From the NCBI GenBank assembly GCA_964370815.1, contig CAYJKQ010000006.1, positions 1 to 64,000 on the forward strand: a stretch of DNA of 64,000 nucleotides, given 5' to 3'. Within the stretch, counting starts at the first letter, position 1. Every line of letters begins with the position of its first letter. The position numbers and the translations under genes are program-made. The notes under the pieces were generated by a model that was given only the letters and a program-made list of their open reading frames with translations, did no database searches and was not told the DNA's origin. The DNA is from UBA12087 sp964370815. GTDB taxonomy: Bacteria > Chloroflexota > Anaerolineae > Anaerolineales > Villigracilaceae. This document shows, piece after piece, positions 7,758-17,035 of the stretch.

Positions 7758-8477
7758 ATGGTTCGACCGCGTAAAGTAAAAAACGAACGACACCAAAAAA
7801 TATTGGATTATTTGTCCCGCCGCCAGGAGAACAACGGATACCCCCCCTCCATTCGCGAGATCGGAGAAGCAACCGGAATATCTTCCACATCCGTGGTTAC
7901 TTACTATCTTAAGCAGCTGGAAGAATTGAATTTAATCGAGAGGGATCATAATGTCTCGCGTGGTGTCCGACTTAATTCACCAGCCAGAAAAACCGGCGAG
8001 CGAATCTCTCAAGTTGCACAGAACATCACAAGCAGCATCAACGAATTATTGAACATACCCATCATGGGACGTATTATCGCGGGTGAACCTATTCCCATAG
8101 CTGCATCCGATTTCAACTACTTTGATGCAGAGAGCAATATTCAGATCGCACGCAGTCTGTTATCTGCCAAAGAAAAGACCAGTGAGCTTTTTGCTCTTGA
8201 AGTTGAAGGTGTTTCGATGATCGATGCCATGGTTAATGATGGCGACATTGTTATCATGAAGAAAGCTCAAACAGCTCAAAATGGTGAAATGGTGGCAGTC
8301 TGGTTAAAAGACAAGGATGAAACCACCCTCAAATATTATTTTAAGGAAGCAGAACGAATTCGCCTGCAGCCTGCCAACCCTACCATGCAGCCTATTTACG
8401 TGGATAGTTCAGCCGACCTCATTATCCAGGGAAAAGTTGTCATGGTCATCCGGAAAATGGACTCGCTTGCAGTTTAA
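7758..8477 (+). CDS. lexA: LexA SOS repressor
   Basis: 239 residues. The N-terminal winged helix-turn-helix covers about 8-72 ('ILDYLSRRQENNGYPPSIRE' and 'TSVVTYYLKQLEELNLIER'). A linker leads to the S24-type autocatalytic domain. The self-cleavage bond is Ala108-Gly109 in 'GRIIAGEPIP'. The catalytic serine is S153 in 'VEGVSMIDAM' and the lysine K192 in 'TTLKYYF'. RecA filaments stimulate self-cleavage and derepress the SOS regulon. 'GVSM' replaces the usual 'GDSM', a mild deviation. The length is slightly above the usual 200-220 because of a longer linker (73-97). Start at 7758 has GGAAGG upstream. Monocistronic, with its own terminator. Confidence 0.95.
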   Translation: MVRPRKVKNERHQKILDYLSRRQENNGYPPSIREIGEATGISSTSVVTYYLKQLEELNLIERDHNVSRGVRLNSPARKTGERISQVAQNITSSINELLNIPIMGRIIAGEPIPIAASDFNYFDAESNIQIARSLLSAKEKTSELFALEVEGVSMIDAMVNDGDIVIMKKAQTAQNGEMVAVWLKDKDETTLKYYFKEAERIRLQPANPTMQPIYVDSSADLIIQGKVVMVIRKMDSLAV

Positions 8478-8504
8478 CCTCCTCATAAATTTTCTTCAGA
8501 TGAA

Positions 8505-8545
8505 AAGAGGCCATCCAATAAGAGAAAGGGTGGCCTCTTCTTATT
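8505..8545 (+). terminator. intrinsic terminator of lexA
   Basis: 12-bp stem AAGAGGCCATCC (8505-8516) / GGGTGGCCTCTT (8528-8539) with one G-T pair, followed by CTTATTT. It also faces the convergent lipoprotein gene. Confidence 0.8.
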
Positions 8546-8563
8546 TAATAATTGTTGTGCAAA

Positions 8564-9475
8564 TTACTTTAATTTCACATCCACCGAATCCATTGCAAGG
8601 ATTGAGCCATCTGCCATGCTGAGATCCATGATCTCGATCCGTATCATTCCCGGATCAGCCGGAAAGCTGGACAAATCCACCAGGACATCAAATGTCCCCG
8701 GTGCACCCATATCCGGGGTGTCCACCTGTATTGGACCCTGGTAAAAAGGGCTGTTATTGGCATCCATTATACGTACCAACAAAGTGTTTTCAAAAGGAGA
8801 TATGCTCACACTGCCTGTTATCTGGATTTGATTGGAAACTTCGCTGCTATTGACGGGTGAATCAATAACTATCTCGCGCAATCCACCGGCAGGCGTTCCG
8901 CTGGTGCTATGCACTTGAATTAAGCCAGGTCCCCAATAAAATTTAAAGGATTGGGTCATGGCTTGACTGGGACAGCATAAGGCATCGTTAGGGGAATGTA
9001 CCAACATATCCAGGGTTATGCGGCTATTTGCTATCCCAATTGAATTAACTGTTACACGATCTCCCAGAAAATACCCACTGGAAGGCGAAGGAAAACCCCC
9101 ACTATTGAAAACCGGGACTAAATACATAAATTGACCACTGCCTCCGTAATTTTCAGCCAGTATGATGGCTGCATCCGGGGTCCCGTCCGAATTCAGATCT
9201 CCAAAGGCAGCTTGATCCAACATGCTGACCGACAGGTAATCTACTCCAGAGCCCGCTTCATACTTTCCATCCAACAGGTTTACCAGGGTCGTTCCATTCT
9301 GAGCCTGGTATTCCGTATTCTTGACCATCTCCAATGTTAAGGGTACTGTTGTAGGTGTAACCGGGATTAAACTTGGTGTAACCTGTACATTACCCGGTTG
9401 GCTCGAAGGCAAGCTGCAAGCCGCCAAAATTACCACCAGCAATAAAGACATTTGTAAATATCGATTGGTTTTCAT
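8564..9475 (-). CDS. lipoprotein with C-terminal Ig-like (Gmad2-type) domain
   Basis: 303 residues from the ATG at 9475; a GTG two codons earlier would leave no room after the AAAGG box. Signal peptide with lipobox 'VVILAAC' (Cys about 19), then a Pro/Thr-rich linker ('VTPSLIPVTPTTVPLT') typical of Chloroflexota surface lipoproteins. The middle domain has 'AFGDLNSDGTPDAAIILAEN', an FG-GAP/dockerin-like calcium loop also common in hydrolase-associated proteins. The last ~90 residues ('IVIDSPVNSSEVSNQIQITG', ending in 'MDLSMADGSILAMDSVDVKL') fit a Gmad2 immunoglobulin-like domain. Substrate unknown. Located upstream of nothing on its strand; 22 nt after the neighbouring lipoprotein gene, so probably cotranscribed with it. 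Confidence 0.75.
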   Translation of the reverse strand: MKTNRYLQMSLLLVVILAACSLPSSQPGNVQVTPSLIPVTPTTVPLTLEMVKNTEYQAQNGTTLVNLLDGKYEAGSGVDYLSVSMLDQAAFGDLNSDGTPDAAIILAENYGGSGQFMYLVPVFNSGGFPSPSSGYFLGDRVTVNSIGIANSRITLDMLVHSPNDALCCPSQAMTQSFKFYWGPGLIQVHSTSGTPAGGLREIVIDSPVNSSEVSNQIQITGSVSISPFENTLLVRIMDANNSPFYQGPIQVDTPDMGAPGTFDVLVDLSSFPADPGMIRIEIMDLSMADGSILAMDSVDVKLK

Positions 9476-9497
9476 AATCACCTTTTATCCTTATTGA

Positions 9498-10703
9498 TTA
9501 TGGGATCAAAACAATCCATGTCGCGCCACCATCCGTGGTTTTATATAGAGAATGGTGATTGGCAGCATCACCTGTCAACATCCAGCCTGCCTCACCATCA
9601 ACGAATTCTATTTCCATTAATATTTCTGTAACATTTACATTGGTTTCAAGCGGGTTCCATGTCAATCCGCTATCATGCGATATATAAATACTAGCTCCCC
9701 CATCCCAAACGAAAATGTCATTATAGGAGGCTAGCGAATATTGTCCAGCACTTATCAGCGGAGTGGTCGGAGACCAGGTTTTTCCACTGTCGCGGGTATT
9801 ATAAAAGACATAGCCTGAATTATCCGTCATCAGGCGAACCGGTAGCAATCCATCCAAACTAGAAAAGAATTGAGCAATTCCCACCTCTGTCATGGCAGTT
9901 TCATACCCATCTGGCAGACTAATATGCTGCTTACCCCAGCTATGACCACCATCCGAGCTGGCATAGAAATAAACATTCCCGTCTATTGGAATATTACCTC
10001 CCACCCAACCGTGCAAGCTGTCTAAAAAGGAAAAGCCACTTTTTTGTCCGCTGAATGGCAGGGTATTGACAGAGTCACCTTCTCCCGGCTGCATGATGTA
10101 AACCGGGACCCAAGAGACCCCTCCATCTGTGCTGGAATACACATCAACAGCCGAAGATCCAGCAGCCACTCCGCGCCAAACCAGAATGAAGCCGGTCGTT
10201 TCGTCGATAAAATCGATCTGACCAACATCAAATGGAACAGCTACCGAAGACCAATTTAAACCACCGTCTTTGGTAATTGCAAGCGTTCCGTTCAAATGAT
10301 CCGGTCCACTTATCACCACCCAACCCGTGTTTGGGTCCAGGAAAAATATACTAGCAGAGTACCCCAATCTGCCACCACCAGGCGGGGTTATGTCATACCA
10401 GGTCAACCCGCCATCCAGGGTGCGCACCAGGCTGGTCTCTGTGACACCCCAGCCATTAATTTTATCAAACATTGTGATCTTCACCAGGGAAGGATTGCTA
10501 ATGACCATAAGATTTGGCAGAGGTACAGGTAAAACTGGATCCGGGGTAGGGGATGCCAAAGGTATGTTAGTGGGTGATTCTATTACAGGGGTTGGTTCGA
10601 AAGGAACAGGTCTCGGAATCCCGGAAATGGAGCAAGCAAGACCTGCCAATATTATCAGCATCACTCCTGATAGAATTTTTATAGTTACAGAATTGATCCG
10701 CAT
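9498..10703 (-). CDS. lipoprotein with YCF48/BNR-like beta-propeller repeats
   Basis: 401 residues. Signal peptide with lipobox-like 'ILAGLAC' (Cys about 24), then a Pro/Thr-rich linker. The rest is a chain of BNR/YCF48-type repeats: 'SLVRTLDGGLTWYDITPP', 'LAITKDGGLNWSSVAV', 'YSSTDGGVSWVPV', 'YASSDGGHSWGKQ', 'YNTRDSGKTWSP', 'YISHDSGLTWNPL', 'YKTTDGGATWIVL', that is, about seven 'S-x-DGG-x-TW' blades. A membrane-anchored propeller on the cell surface is predicted, for binding protein or glycan ligands; no catalytic site is evident. Cotranscribed with the downstream lipoprotein gene. Confidence 0.78.
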   Translation of the reverse strand: MRINSVTIKILSGVMLIILAGLACSISGIPRPVPFEPTPVIESPTNIPLASPTPDPVLPVPLPNLMVISNPSLVKITMFDKINGWGVTETSLVRTLDGGLTWYDITPPGGGRLGYSASIFFLDPNTGWVVISGPDHLNGTLAITKDGGLNWSSVAVPFDVGQIDFIDETTGFILVWRGVAAGSSAVDVYSSTDGGVSWVPVYIMQPGEGDSVNTLPFSGQKSGFSFLDSLHGWVGGNIPIDGNVYFYASSDGGHSWGKQHISLPDGYETAMTEVGIAQFFSSLDGLLPVRLMTDNSGYVFYNTRDSGKTWSPTTPLISAGQYSLASYNDIFVWDGGASIYISHDSGLTWNPLETNVNVTEILMEIEFVDGEAGWMLTGDAANHHSLYKTTDGGATWIVLIP

Positions 10704-10830
10704 ATTCTTCCAAAATCAGAGATTTGTCCGAAAACCAAGATTGCTATGGTTATGCCCGAATGAACCGGAAAAACCATATCCGATCTATAAAGCACACATC
10801 CATGTATTTGACGAAATTTGATCCATGGAT

Positions 10831-10849
10831 GTTCCCAGAAATTGGGAAC
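10831..10849. repeat. short inverted repeat between lipoprotein and thiolase genes
   Basis: Perfect 7-bp arms GTTCCCA / TGGGAAC with a 5-nt loop, 18 nt downstream of the thiolase stop codon on the minus strand. No U-tract follows, so a terminator role is possible but unproven. Confidence 0.4.
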
Positions 10850-10866
10850 AAGTTCTTAATTAGAAA

Positions 10867-12090
10867 TTACCCGATCCACTCAACAATCGTCGATTCGCCT
10901 TGACCGACACCCACACACAGAGTAGCCAAGCCATAAAACGGTTGTTTCCGATCCTTTGCCCGGCGCTTCATTTCATGTAACAGGGTGGTTAGAATGCGAG
11001 CGCCGGAACAACCCAACGGATGTCCAAGTGCAATGGCACCCCCGTTCACATTGACGATCTCCGGGTCAATTCCCAACTCCTGTATTACCGCCAGGGATTG
11101 CACTGCAAATGCTTCATTAAGTTCGATCAGACCAATATCAGAGATCTGTAAACCAGCTCGTTTGAGAGCTTTGGTGGTCGCCGGCACTGGTCCCAAGCCC
11201 ATAATACGCGGCGGAACTCCTCCTGCCGCAGATGCCACCCAGCGAGCCATCGGTTTAAGACCCAGATCTTTGGCTTTTTCAGAGCTCATCATCAATAAAG
11301 CCGCTGCACCATCATTCAGCCCTGAAGAATTCCCAGCAGTAACGCTGCCACCTTCCTTTCGAAAAGCAGGGCGTAATTTCGACAAAGCTGCCATATTGGT
11401 GTCACGACGTGGGCGTTCATCTGTATCCACCACGAGTGCATCCCCCTTGCGCTGTGGAATTTGCACAGGTAGAATCTCCTGCGCAAATTTACCACTATCA
11501 ATGGCGGCAATAGCATTGAGGTGCGAGCGCACAGAAAAAGCATCCTGCATTTCACGCGTTATTTCAGGTTTCATTGCAGCAATATTTTCTGCTGTTTCAC
11601 CCATCGCATCGATACCGTATATTTTTTCCATTAAGGGATTGGGGTACCGCCATCCCAAACTGGTGTCCCACATGGTTAAATTTCCCCATGGAAAACCTTT
11701 CTCGGCTTTAGGAATTGAGTAGGGAGCCCGGGACATATTTTCGACACCCCCCGCGATATAAACATCACCTTCGCCAGATCTAATGGCGCGCGCGGCTTGA
11801 TTGACTGCATTCAATCCGGAAGCACACAGGCGGTTAATGGTAACTCCCGTCACTTCGACCGGCAGCCCTGCCAGTAGTGATGCCATGCGGGCAACATTGC
11901 GGTTGTCTTCACCGGCCTGGTTGGCACACCCAAAAAAAACCTCTTCCACCAGGCTGGGATCAAATTTATTACGATCTAAAATCGCCTTGATCACCATTGC
12001 AGCCAAGTCATCAGCGCGCACTGAGGAAAGTTCTCCACCCAGTGCTCCTATGGGAGTGCGAATGGCGTCCATGATATAGACTTCAGGCAT
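10867..12090 (-). CDS. acetyl-CoA C-acyltransferase (thiolase)
   Basis: 407 residues, typical thiolase length. It catalyses thiolytic cleavage of 3-ketoacyl-CoA or the reverse condensation. The nucleophilic Cys89 lies in 'NRLCASGLNA', His357 in 'GGAIALGHPLGCSGAR' and the second acid/base Cys392 in 'CVGVGQG' (usually C-x-G-G-G-x-G; the second Gly is Val here). 'NSSGLNDGAAAL' and 'NEAFAVQ' are also conserved. The size and 'RYPNP..' insertion resemble PcaF/FadA-type degradative thiolases more than short biosynthetic ones. GGAGGAG precedes the ATG by 5 nt. With the CoA-transferase and VOR elsewhere in the window it supports acyl-CoA-based fermentation, an inference. Confidence 0.9.
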   Translation of the reverse strand: MPEVYIMDAIRTPIGALGGELSSVRADDLAAMVIKAILDRNKFDPSLVEEVFFGCANQAGEDNRNVARMASLLAGLPVEVTGVTINRLCASGLNAVNQAARAIRSGEGDVYIAGGVENMSRAPYSIPKAEKGFPWGNLTMWDTSLGWRYPNPLMEKIYGIDAMGETAENIAAMKPEITREMQDAFSVRSHLNAIAAIDSGKFAQEILPVQIPQRKGDALVVDTDERPRRDTNMAALSKLRPAFRKEGGSVTAGNSSGLNDGAAALLMMSSEKAKDLGLKPMARWVASAAGGVPPRIMGLGPVPATTKALKRAGLQISDIGLIELNEAFAVQSLAVIQELGIDPEIVNVNGGAIALGHPLGCSGARILTTLLHEMKRRAKDRKQPFYGLATLCVGVGQGESTIVEWIG

Positions 12091-12285
12091 GATCTCCTCC
12101 AGTTTTTGCTAATAAATTTGATATAGATTTGGTAACTGACGTCCAAAGTAAATCAATTATTCTTTTGTTTGGATAAAAGATTAAACAGTAAATTAGATTC
12201 TACCACCAGCTGTGTAGCGCCATTAATTTAATCTTGCCAACTTCTCAAGGTGGATCTGCAAACAATTTTTAGACTTTACTTGTTG

Positions 12286-12291
12286 TATAAT
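12286..12291 (+). promoter_or_regulatory. -10 box (TATAAT) 8 nt before a start codon: leaderless transcript
   Basis: TATAAT with only 8 nt to the ATG at 12300 and no Shine-Dalgarno. Transcription would begin at or within a base or two of the start codon. No good -35 hexamer. The rest of 12091-12285 holds nothing I recognise. Confidence 0.6.
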
Positions 12292-12299
12292 CAAAACTG

Positions 12300-13844
12300 A
12301 TGAAAAATCCATCTTTCTCAGGCCAGCCCCCCGATAGATCTTCCGAATCTTTCGAAGACCTGATAAACACCCTCGTCGAAGAGATCGATCTCGCCATCAA
12401 ATGGGATCGTCCCTCGATCCTGCTGGCTGTATATGCTTCCGAAGTGATCAACAATCAAGCCCAGGAGACGCTGGAGACACACATTGAATGGCTCGGGCAA
12501 AAAGTCACCCACATCAAAGTTGATAAGGAAAATTTTGACCTGGCCTGGTTCTTGTCTCAATTTGATCAGCACGAGAAAGTAATCTTTTTTATCTCCGGTT
12601 TAAGGTGGGGGGGTGGACGGAGTAGATCCAATGCCTATCAAGCATTAAATATCCGCAGAGAATTATTTGTGGATGAAAAAATCCGCCTGGTCATTTGGCT
12701 AAATCAGAAAGAAGCCAGTGATCTACCTCACCATGCGCCTGATTTTTGGGCATTCCGACATCGGGTGGTGGAATTTCCCGATACCTTATCAACACCAGCT
12801 TCTTCCCAGCGGGATGAGCTTTCCTGGCGGGATTGGCAGGTTCATGAAACCCCGTACGATCTTAAAGCCAAGATCGCCCTGAGGGAATCCATTCTGGCTG
12901 ACTTACCCGACAACGACTCCTCCCTATACACACGCACAGAATTGATGTATGCACTGGCTTTTTTATACTGGTGTCTGCAGGAATACGGCGTAGCCACTAC
13001 CTACCTGGAAAAAGGCCTGTCTTTGGCTTCCCATCCACAAGCGGTCGCCATCCACGCAAAATTCAAAGTTGCATTGGGTATGCTTTACCATGACCAAACC
13101 ATGCTGGATAAAGCCCTAGCTGCCTATCAACAGGTCATCGAGTTGGATCCCCGCAATCCTTTTGCCTGGAACAACCTGGCACGGGTATTCTATGAGCAAG
13201 GTCGCCAGGTGGATGCCCTGCACGCTTTTAAGAAATCCATCAAACTGGCTCCAAAATATGCCAACGCCTGGAATAATCTTGGAAACTATTACCGTGAGAA
13301 TGGGAATAGATCTGAGGCTTTGCATGCTTTCAAGCAGGCAACCCGCTTTGAACCTCAGAACTCGAAGCCATGGATCAACCTTGCCCATACCCATCTTGAT
13401 TCCGGTCAACCTGATCTAGCCATTCGCGCTTATAAAAAAGCCATCCGACTGGTTCCAGAAAATGCCGCCTTGCTGAACGATCTTGGAAATATCTACCGGG
13501 AAATGAACCGTTTTAAAGACGCCATCGCATCCTACAACAAAGCCATAAAACTCAAACCCGAATATGTCCTACCTTTTGCCGGATTGGTTGCCTGCTATCG
13601 GCAGACGGAAAAATATGAGGCTGCCAAAAAACAATTCAATCTGGCTCAACCTCTGCTTGAAAACCAGCCCGCGATCATACGTGCTGAATTCGAAGCACTT
13701 TGTGGAAACAACACAGCAGCCCTCCGGTTTCTTAAAATCGCCCTTGAAAAAAACCTAATAAACCCGGATTCAATTCGCACCAACCCAAATTTTAAGGGTT
13801 TGTATTCCGATACCCATTTTCAGGATTTGGTGGTAACCAATTGA
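12300..13844 (+). CDS. TPR protein with N-terminal STAND-associated alpha/beta domain
   Basis: 514 residues. Residues about 15-165 form an alpha/beta domain: 'AIKWDRPSILLAVYASE', 'EKVIFFISGLRWGGG', 'NAYQALNIRRELFVDEKIR', 'APDFWAFRHRVVEF'. A similar domain precedes TPRs in STAND-like proteins, where it reads 'ALNLRREAL...RHAPDLWSWRS..F'; it has no P-loop here. Residues ~200-460 contain about seven TPRs with repeated 'W.NL(A/G)..Y...G...EAL.A.K.A..L.P'. The C-terminus ('EFEALCGNNTAALRFLKIAL', 'SDTHFQDLVV') is a distinct capping module. Both ends recur in the 1208-residue protein at 18821. Probably a scaffold or sensor; function unknown. Starts a run of six plus-strand genes. Confidence 0.75.
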   Translation: MKNPSFSGQPPDRSSESFEDLINTLVEEIDLAIKWDRPSILLAVYASEVINNQAQETLETHIEWLGQKVTHIKVDKENFDLAWFLSQFDQHEKVIFFISGLRWGGGRSRSNAYQALNIRRELFVDEKIRLVIWLNQKEASDLPHHAPDFWAFRHRVVEFPDTLSTPASSQRDELSWRDWQVHETPYDLKAKIALRESILADLPDNDSSLYTRTELMYALAFLYWCLQEYGVATTYLEKGLSLASHPQAVAIHAKFKVALGMLYHDQTMLDKALAAYQQVIELDPRNPFAWNNLARVFYEQGRQVDALHAFKKSIKLAPKYANAWNNLGNYYRENGNRSEALHAFKQATRFEPQNSKPWINLAHTHLDSGQPDLAIRAYKKAIRLVPENAALLNDLGNIYREMNRFKDAIASYNKAIKLKPEYVLPFAGLVACYRQTEKYEAAKKQFNLAQPLLENQPAIIRAEFEALCGNNTAALRFLKIALEKNLINPDSIRTNPNFKGLYSDTHFQDLVVTN

Positions 13845-13883
13845 AGAGTTGGTTCTTTGGAATGATTGAGTGACAGAGGATAA

Positions 13884-16067
13884 ATGAATTTTTTCCAAGG
13901 AATTCTTTTATTAATTTTACTGATGGTATCCGCGATCATTGCTTGGAGATCCATTTTAAAATCAGGATCCCGGATCGCCACAAGCCTGATCTTTTTTGCA
14001 GTTGGATTGTCGATCTGGTCCATCCTTTATTATAGTTTCCCCGAGATCGCTCAAACCAGAATGATCTTTTGGCTTGCCTTAACCTATCTCGCAGCAATTA
14101 TTACCCGTCTTTCCCTTTTTATTTTCTCTCTACGATACTCAAATACTGATAACTGGCTTAATAAACGTACTTTCAGTTTATTCCTGATCGAACCCATTCT
14201 CACACTCCTGATTTTTATCACCAATCAGAAGCATGGTTTTTTCTACACCCGGACGACCGATCCATTTTTTGGTACTTCTATTCAGATAGGACCATGGTAT
14301 TGGATAACAACCGTTTACAATTACAGTTTGCTTTTAGCAACAATTTTGATCATCGGGCAAACATATTTGCGTCCTTCCCATACAAATCGCAAATTAACTG
14401 GTCTACTTTTTCTCGGCATGGTCTCCCCACTTGTTTTATATGTCGCCACACTGGCAAGTTCTGCCATTATCCCGGGTGCAGATCTCTCCCCCGCTGTTTT
14501 TCTCGTTCCGGGGATCATGCTGGCGATCGGCCTGGTTCGAAATCATCTGCTGGATTATTCGATCCAATCAAGAGATTCAGTCTTTGAACTCCTGCAGGAT
14601 GGTTGGATGGTTTTGGATGAAAATAAGAATGTCATCGATCTGAATCCTGTTGCTGAAGAGTTGATCAATAAATCAAGAGAAGAAATATTTGGTCTATTTG
14701 CCAACGATGTACTTGCAGAATGGCCTAACGTGATCACCCAGCTCAACAATGACACGGTTGTATTGGACACCAATTACAGCCTTGAAATGAAAGGTTTTCG
14801 GCATTATTTCAATTTGCGTGTTCAGCCTCTTACCAACACCAATAAACGACTGATCGGGCATGTTATCTTCTGGAGGGACACAACTGAACAAAAAATGGCG
14901 GACGATTCCCGCAGACAAGCCCGAGAGGAGATGTTCCTGCTATTGCGTGGTCTGGCCAGTGCAGCCAGCGCTGCCTCAAATTTGCAATCATTCTTATCAG
15001 AGGCAATGTATCAGATCATTCCAGTATTCCAATCCCAGAGCATAAGCATCTTCTTATTGGATGAAGATCAACAGAATGGAGAACCGTTAAAGTTATCCCT
15101 GAAAAACCAGGTGGGATTATCCGGACAAATTGCAAAAAACCTTTCCAAGTTGACAGTAAATTCTGAAATGGTTGGCAGTCTATTTAATGAAGTGTTGGTC
15201 AGACGGCAGATATTCGTATCCAGGGAATTGAAGACTGACCCTCTTGTTCCAGCTGAATTAAAGGAATTTGGTCCTGGCACACTAATGGTGGCACCTTTGC
15301 GCTCCAACGATCAATTGCTTGGAATTGTTTGCATCGTACGAAGATCCGGGGATACCTTTACACAAGAAGATAGAATTCGCTTCAATTTTGCAGCAGAGGA
15401 GATCTCCAACTTCGTTTTCAATGACAGCCAACGTCAGCTAGCCATCAGCCTGGCAGAACGGGCTCGGCTTGTTCGCGATCTACACGATTCGGTTACTCAA
15501 AGACTTTATGGACTTCTGGCTCTCACAGAGGCAGCCCAGGCCGGGTTGGAGATGGGCTCAACTGAAATGTCCACAAAGGTCCTGGTTCCAATTGGAGAAC
15601 ATGCCCGACAGGCGCTTAAAGAAATGCGCTTGTTCTTGTTTGAATTAAGTCCTTCCACCTTGAAGAAGGATGGTTTGATCGCAGCCCTTAGCCAGCGCCT
15701 GGATGCTGTTGAAGGCCGGGCAGATATGGTCCGCAGGATCCAATCAGATGATAATATATACCTGACATACGATCAACAAGTGGAATTTTTCTTTATTGCC
15801 CAGGAAGCCCTCAATAACACACTCCGACATGCCCATGCAAAATCAGTGGAGATCAACTTGAAACAAACCAAAAATCATATCATCCTCGAGATCGAAGATG
15901 ATGGTCTTGGTTTTGACACTGATAATTTCAAACAGGGAGGCATTGGGTTGCGCAGTATGCACGAGCGTTCCGAGAAAATTGGGGCAACCTTAAAAATGCA
16001 CTCACAACCCGGAAACGGGACTAAAATTGTCTTGTCATTGAGAAAGGACGGTAAAAAGAATGGATAA
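13884..16067 (+). CDS. 7TM-PAS-GAF sensor histidine kinase, NarL/DegS type
   Basis: 727 residues. Seven membrane helices occupy about 1-225 (7TM histidine-kinase N-terminal domain), including 'NFFQGILLLILLMVSAIIAW'. A PAS domain follows (~235-345; 'VFELLQDGWMVLDENKNVID'), then a GAF domain (~365-515). The HisKA_3 dimerisation helix contains the phosphoacceptor H534 in 'RLVRDLHDSVTQRLYGLL', and the HATPase domain has 'FIAQEALNNTLRHAHA' (N box) and 'DDGLGFD' plus 'GGIGLRSMHER' (G boxes). It should autophosphorylate and signal to the response regulator whose gene overlaps it by 8 nt. The ligand is unknown. The ATG at 13884 has GAGG 5 nt upstream. It lies 39 nt after the TPR gene, so cotranscription is plausible. 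Confidence 0.92.
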   Translation: MNFFQGILLLILLMVSAIIAWRSILKSGSRIATSLIFFAVGLSIWSILYYSFPEIAQTRMIFWLALTYLAAIITRLSLFIFSLRYSNTDNWLNKRTFSLFLIEPILTLLIFITNQKHGFFYTRTTDPFFGTSIQIGPWYWITTVYNYSLLLATILIIGQTYLRPSHTNRKLTGLLFLGMVSPLVLYVATLASSAIIPGADLSPAVFLVPGIMLAIGLVRNHLLDYSIQSRDSVFELLQDGWMVLDENKNVIDLNPVAEELINKSREEIFGLFANDVLAEWPNVITQLNNDTVVLDTNYSLEMKGFRHYFNLRVQPLTNTNKRLIGHVIFWRDTTEQKMADDSRRQAREEMFLLLRGLASAASAASNLQSFLSEAMYQIIPVFQSQSISIFLLDEDQQNGEPLKLSLKNQVGLSGQIAKNLSKLTVNSEMVGSLFNEVLVRRQIFVSRELKTDPLVPAELKEFGPGTLMVAPLRSNDQLLGIVCIVRRSGDTFTQEDRIRFNFAAEEISNFVFNDSQRQLAISLAERARLVRDLHDSVTQRLYGLLALTEAAQAGLEMGSTEMSTKVLVPIGEHARQALKEMRLFLFELSPSTLKKDGLIAALSQRLDAVEGRADMVRRIQSDDNIYLTYDQQVEFFFIAQEALNNTLRHAHAKSVEINLKQTKNHIILEIEDDGLGFDTDNFKQGGIGLRSMHERSEKIGATLKMHSQPGNGTKIVLSLRKDGKKNG

Positions 16068-16719
16068 AATTCGAGTACTTATTGTGGATGACCAGACCGT
16101 TATAAGAGAAGGACTGGTGGCAATTCTTTCCTTCTACCCTGAAATAGAAGTTGTTGGTCAGGGGGAAGATGGCATCCAAGCCGTGGAGAAGGCGAAGGAA
16201 CTTAAACCCGACGTAATCCTCTTAGACTTGGCTATGCCCCGACAGGGGGGGCTGAAAACCATTCCTCAACTTTTGGAAATCGTTCCAAAACCCAATATCC
16301 TGGTAGTGACCGCATTTGCAGATGACGAACTGGTCTTTCCAGCTATAAAAGCCGGCGCATTGGGCTACCTGCTCAAAGATTTTAAAAGGGACAATTTAGT
16401 GCAATCGATTCGGGATGTCGCCAAAGGGCAGGCATCTTTGGCACCTTCCATCGCTTTGAAAGTCATCCAGGAATTCAATAATCCCGAAGAAGCTTCACTA
16501 CCACAGGACGCCCTCACCTCGCGCGAGTTGGATACCCTGCGTCTAATCGCTCGCGGTTACAGCAACCAGGCGATCGCAAATGAACTCTTCATACAGGAAC
16601 GCACTGTTGCCAAGTATGTTAGCAGTATCCTAACCAAGATCCATGTCGAAAACCGCACCAAAGCTGCCCTGTATGCCTTGCGTGAAGGAATATCTGAACT
16701 GGATAAAAACCCAGAATAG
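16060..16719 (+). CDS. NarL/LuxR-family response regulator
   Basis: 219 residues. Receiver domain 1-120 with acidic pocket D10/D11, phospho-acceptor D56 ('VILLDLAMPRQGG'), conserved Thr in 'VVTAFAD' and Lys in 'YLLKD'. A LuxR-type HTH spans about 150-210: 'LTSRELDTLRLIARGYSNQA' and 'RTVAKYVSSILTKIHVENRT'. It is the cognate regulator of the overlapping histidine kinase. Targets are unknown; the adjacent mraZ/ATPase/TPR genes are natural candidates. A terminator follows directly, so those genes are a separate transcript. Confidence 0.93.
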   Translation: MDKIRVLIVDDQTVIREGLVAILSFYPEIEVVGQGEDGIQAVEKAKELKPDVILLDLAMPRQGGLKTIPQLLEIVPKPNILVVTAFADDELVFPAIKAGALGYLLKDFKRDNLVQSIRDVAKGQASLAPSIALKVIQEFNNPEEASLPQDALTSRELDTLRLIARGYSNQAIANELFIQERTVAKYVSSILTKIHVENRTKAALYALREGISELDKNPE

Positions 16720-16759
16720 GTATTAAAAACCAATCTCCAAGAGAATATTTTTCAAGTAG

Positions 16760-16792
16760 ACAGCCTCATTTACCACGAGGCTGTTTTTGTTT
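16760..16792 (+). terminator. intrinsic terminator after the response regulator
   Basis: 8-bp stem ACAGCCTC (16760-16767) / GAGGCTGT (16777-16784), 9-nt loop, then TTTTTGTTT. It separates the two-component operon from mraZ. The following 16793-17035 holds a possible -10 (TATACT, 16956-16961) but no convincing -35. Confidence 0.85.
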
Positions 16793-17035
16793 CTCAGTTA
16801 TTTTTAGGGGAACTGATATCCATTTTTCTTGTCGCATACCCAAGTTTCCATCTGGTCATTCTTGACCACTAATTATTGGAAAACTGGTCAATTTTTATAG
16901 CACGTCAACTATTTAAAGACATATTTCTTGCATTTCACCCCGCTGACACAGGCGATATACTAAATTCAGGTTCCACCTGCAATTCGATGGATATATTTAA
17001 GGCTTTTCACTGGAAAACGAAAAAGGAAAGACAGA

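Noticed and set aside
10985..11722. 245-codon plus-strand open frame
   Set aside because: Antisense to the thiolase gene, whose catalytic residues are intact on the other strand.
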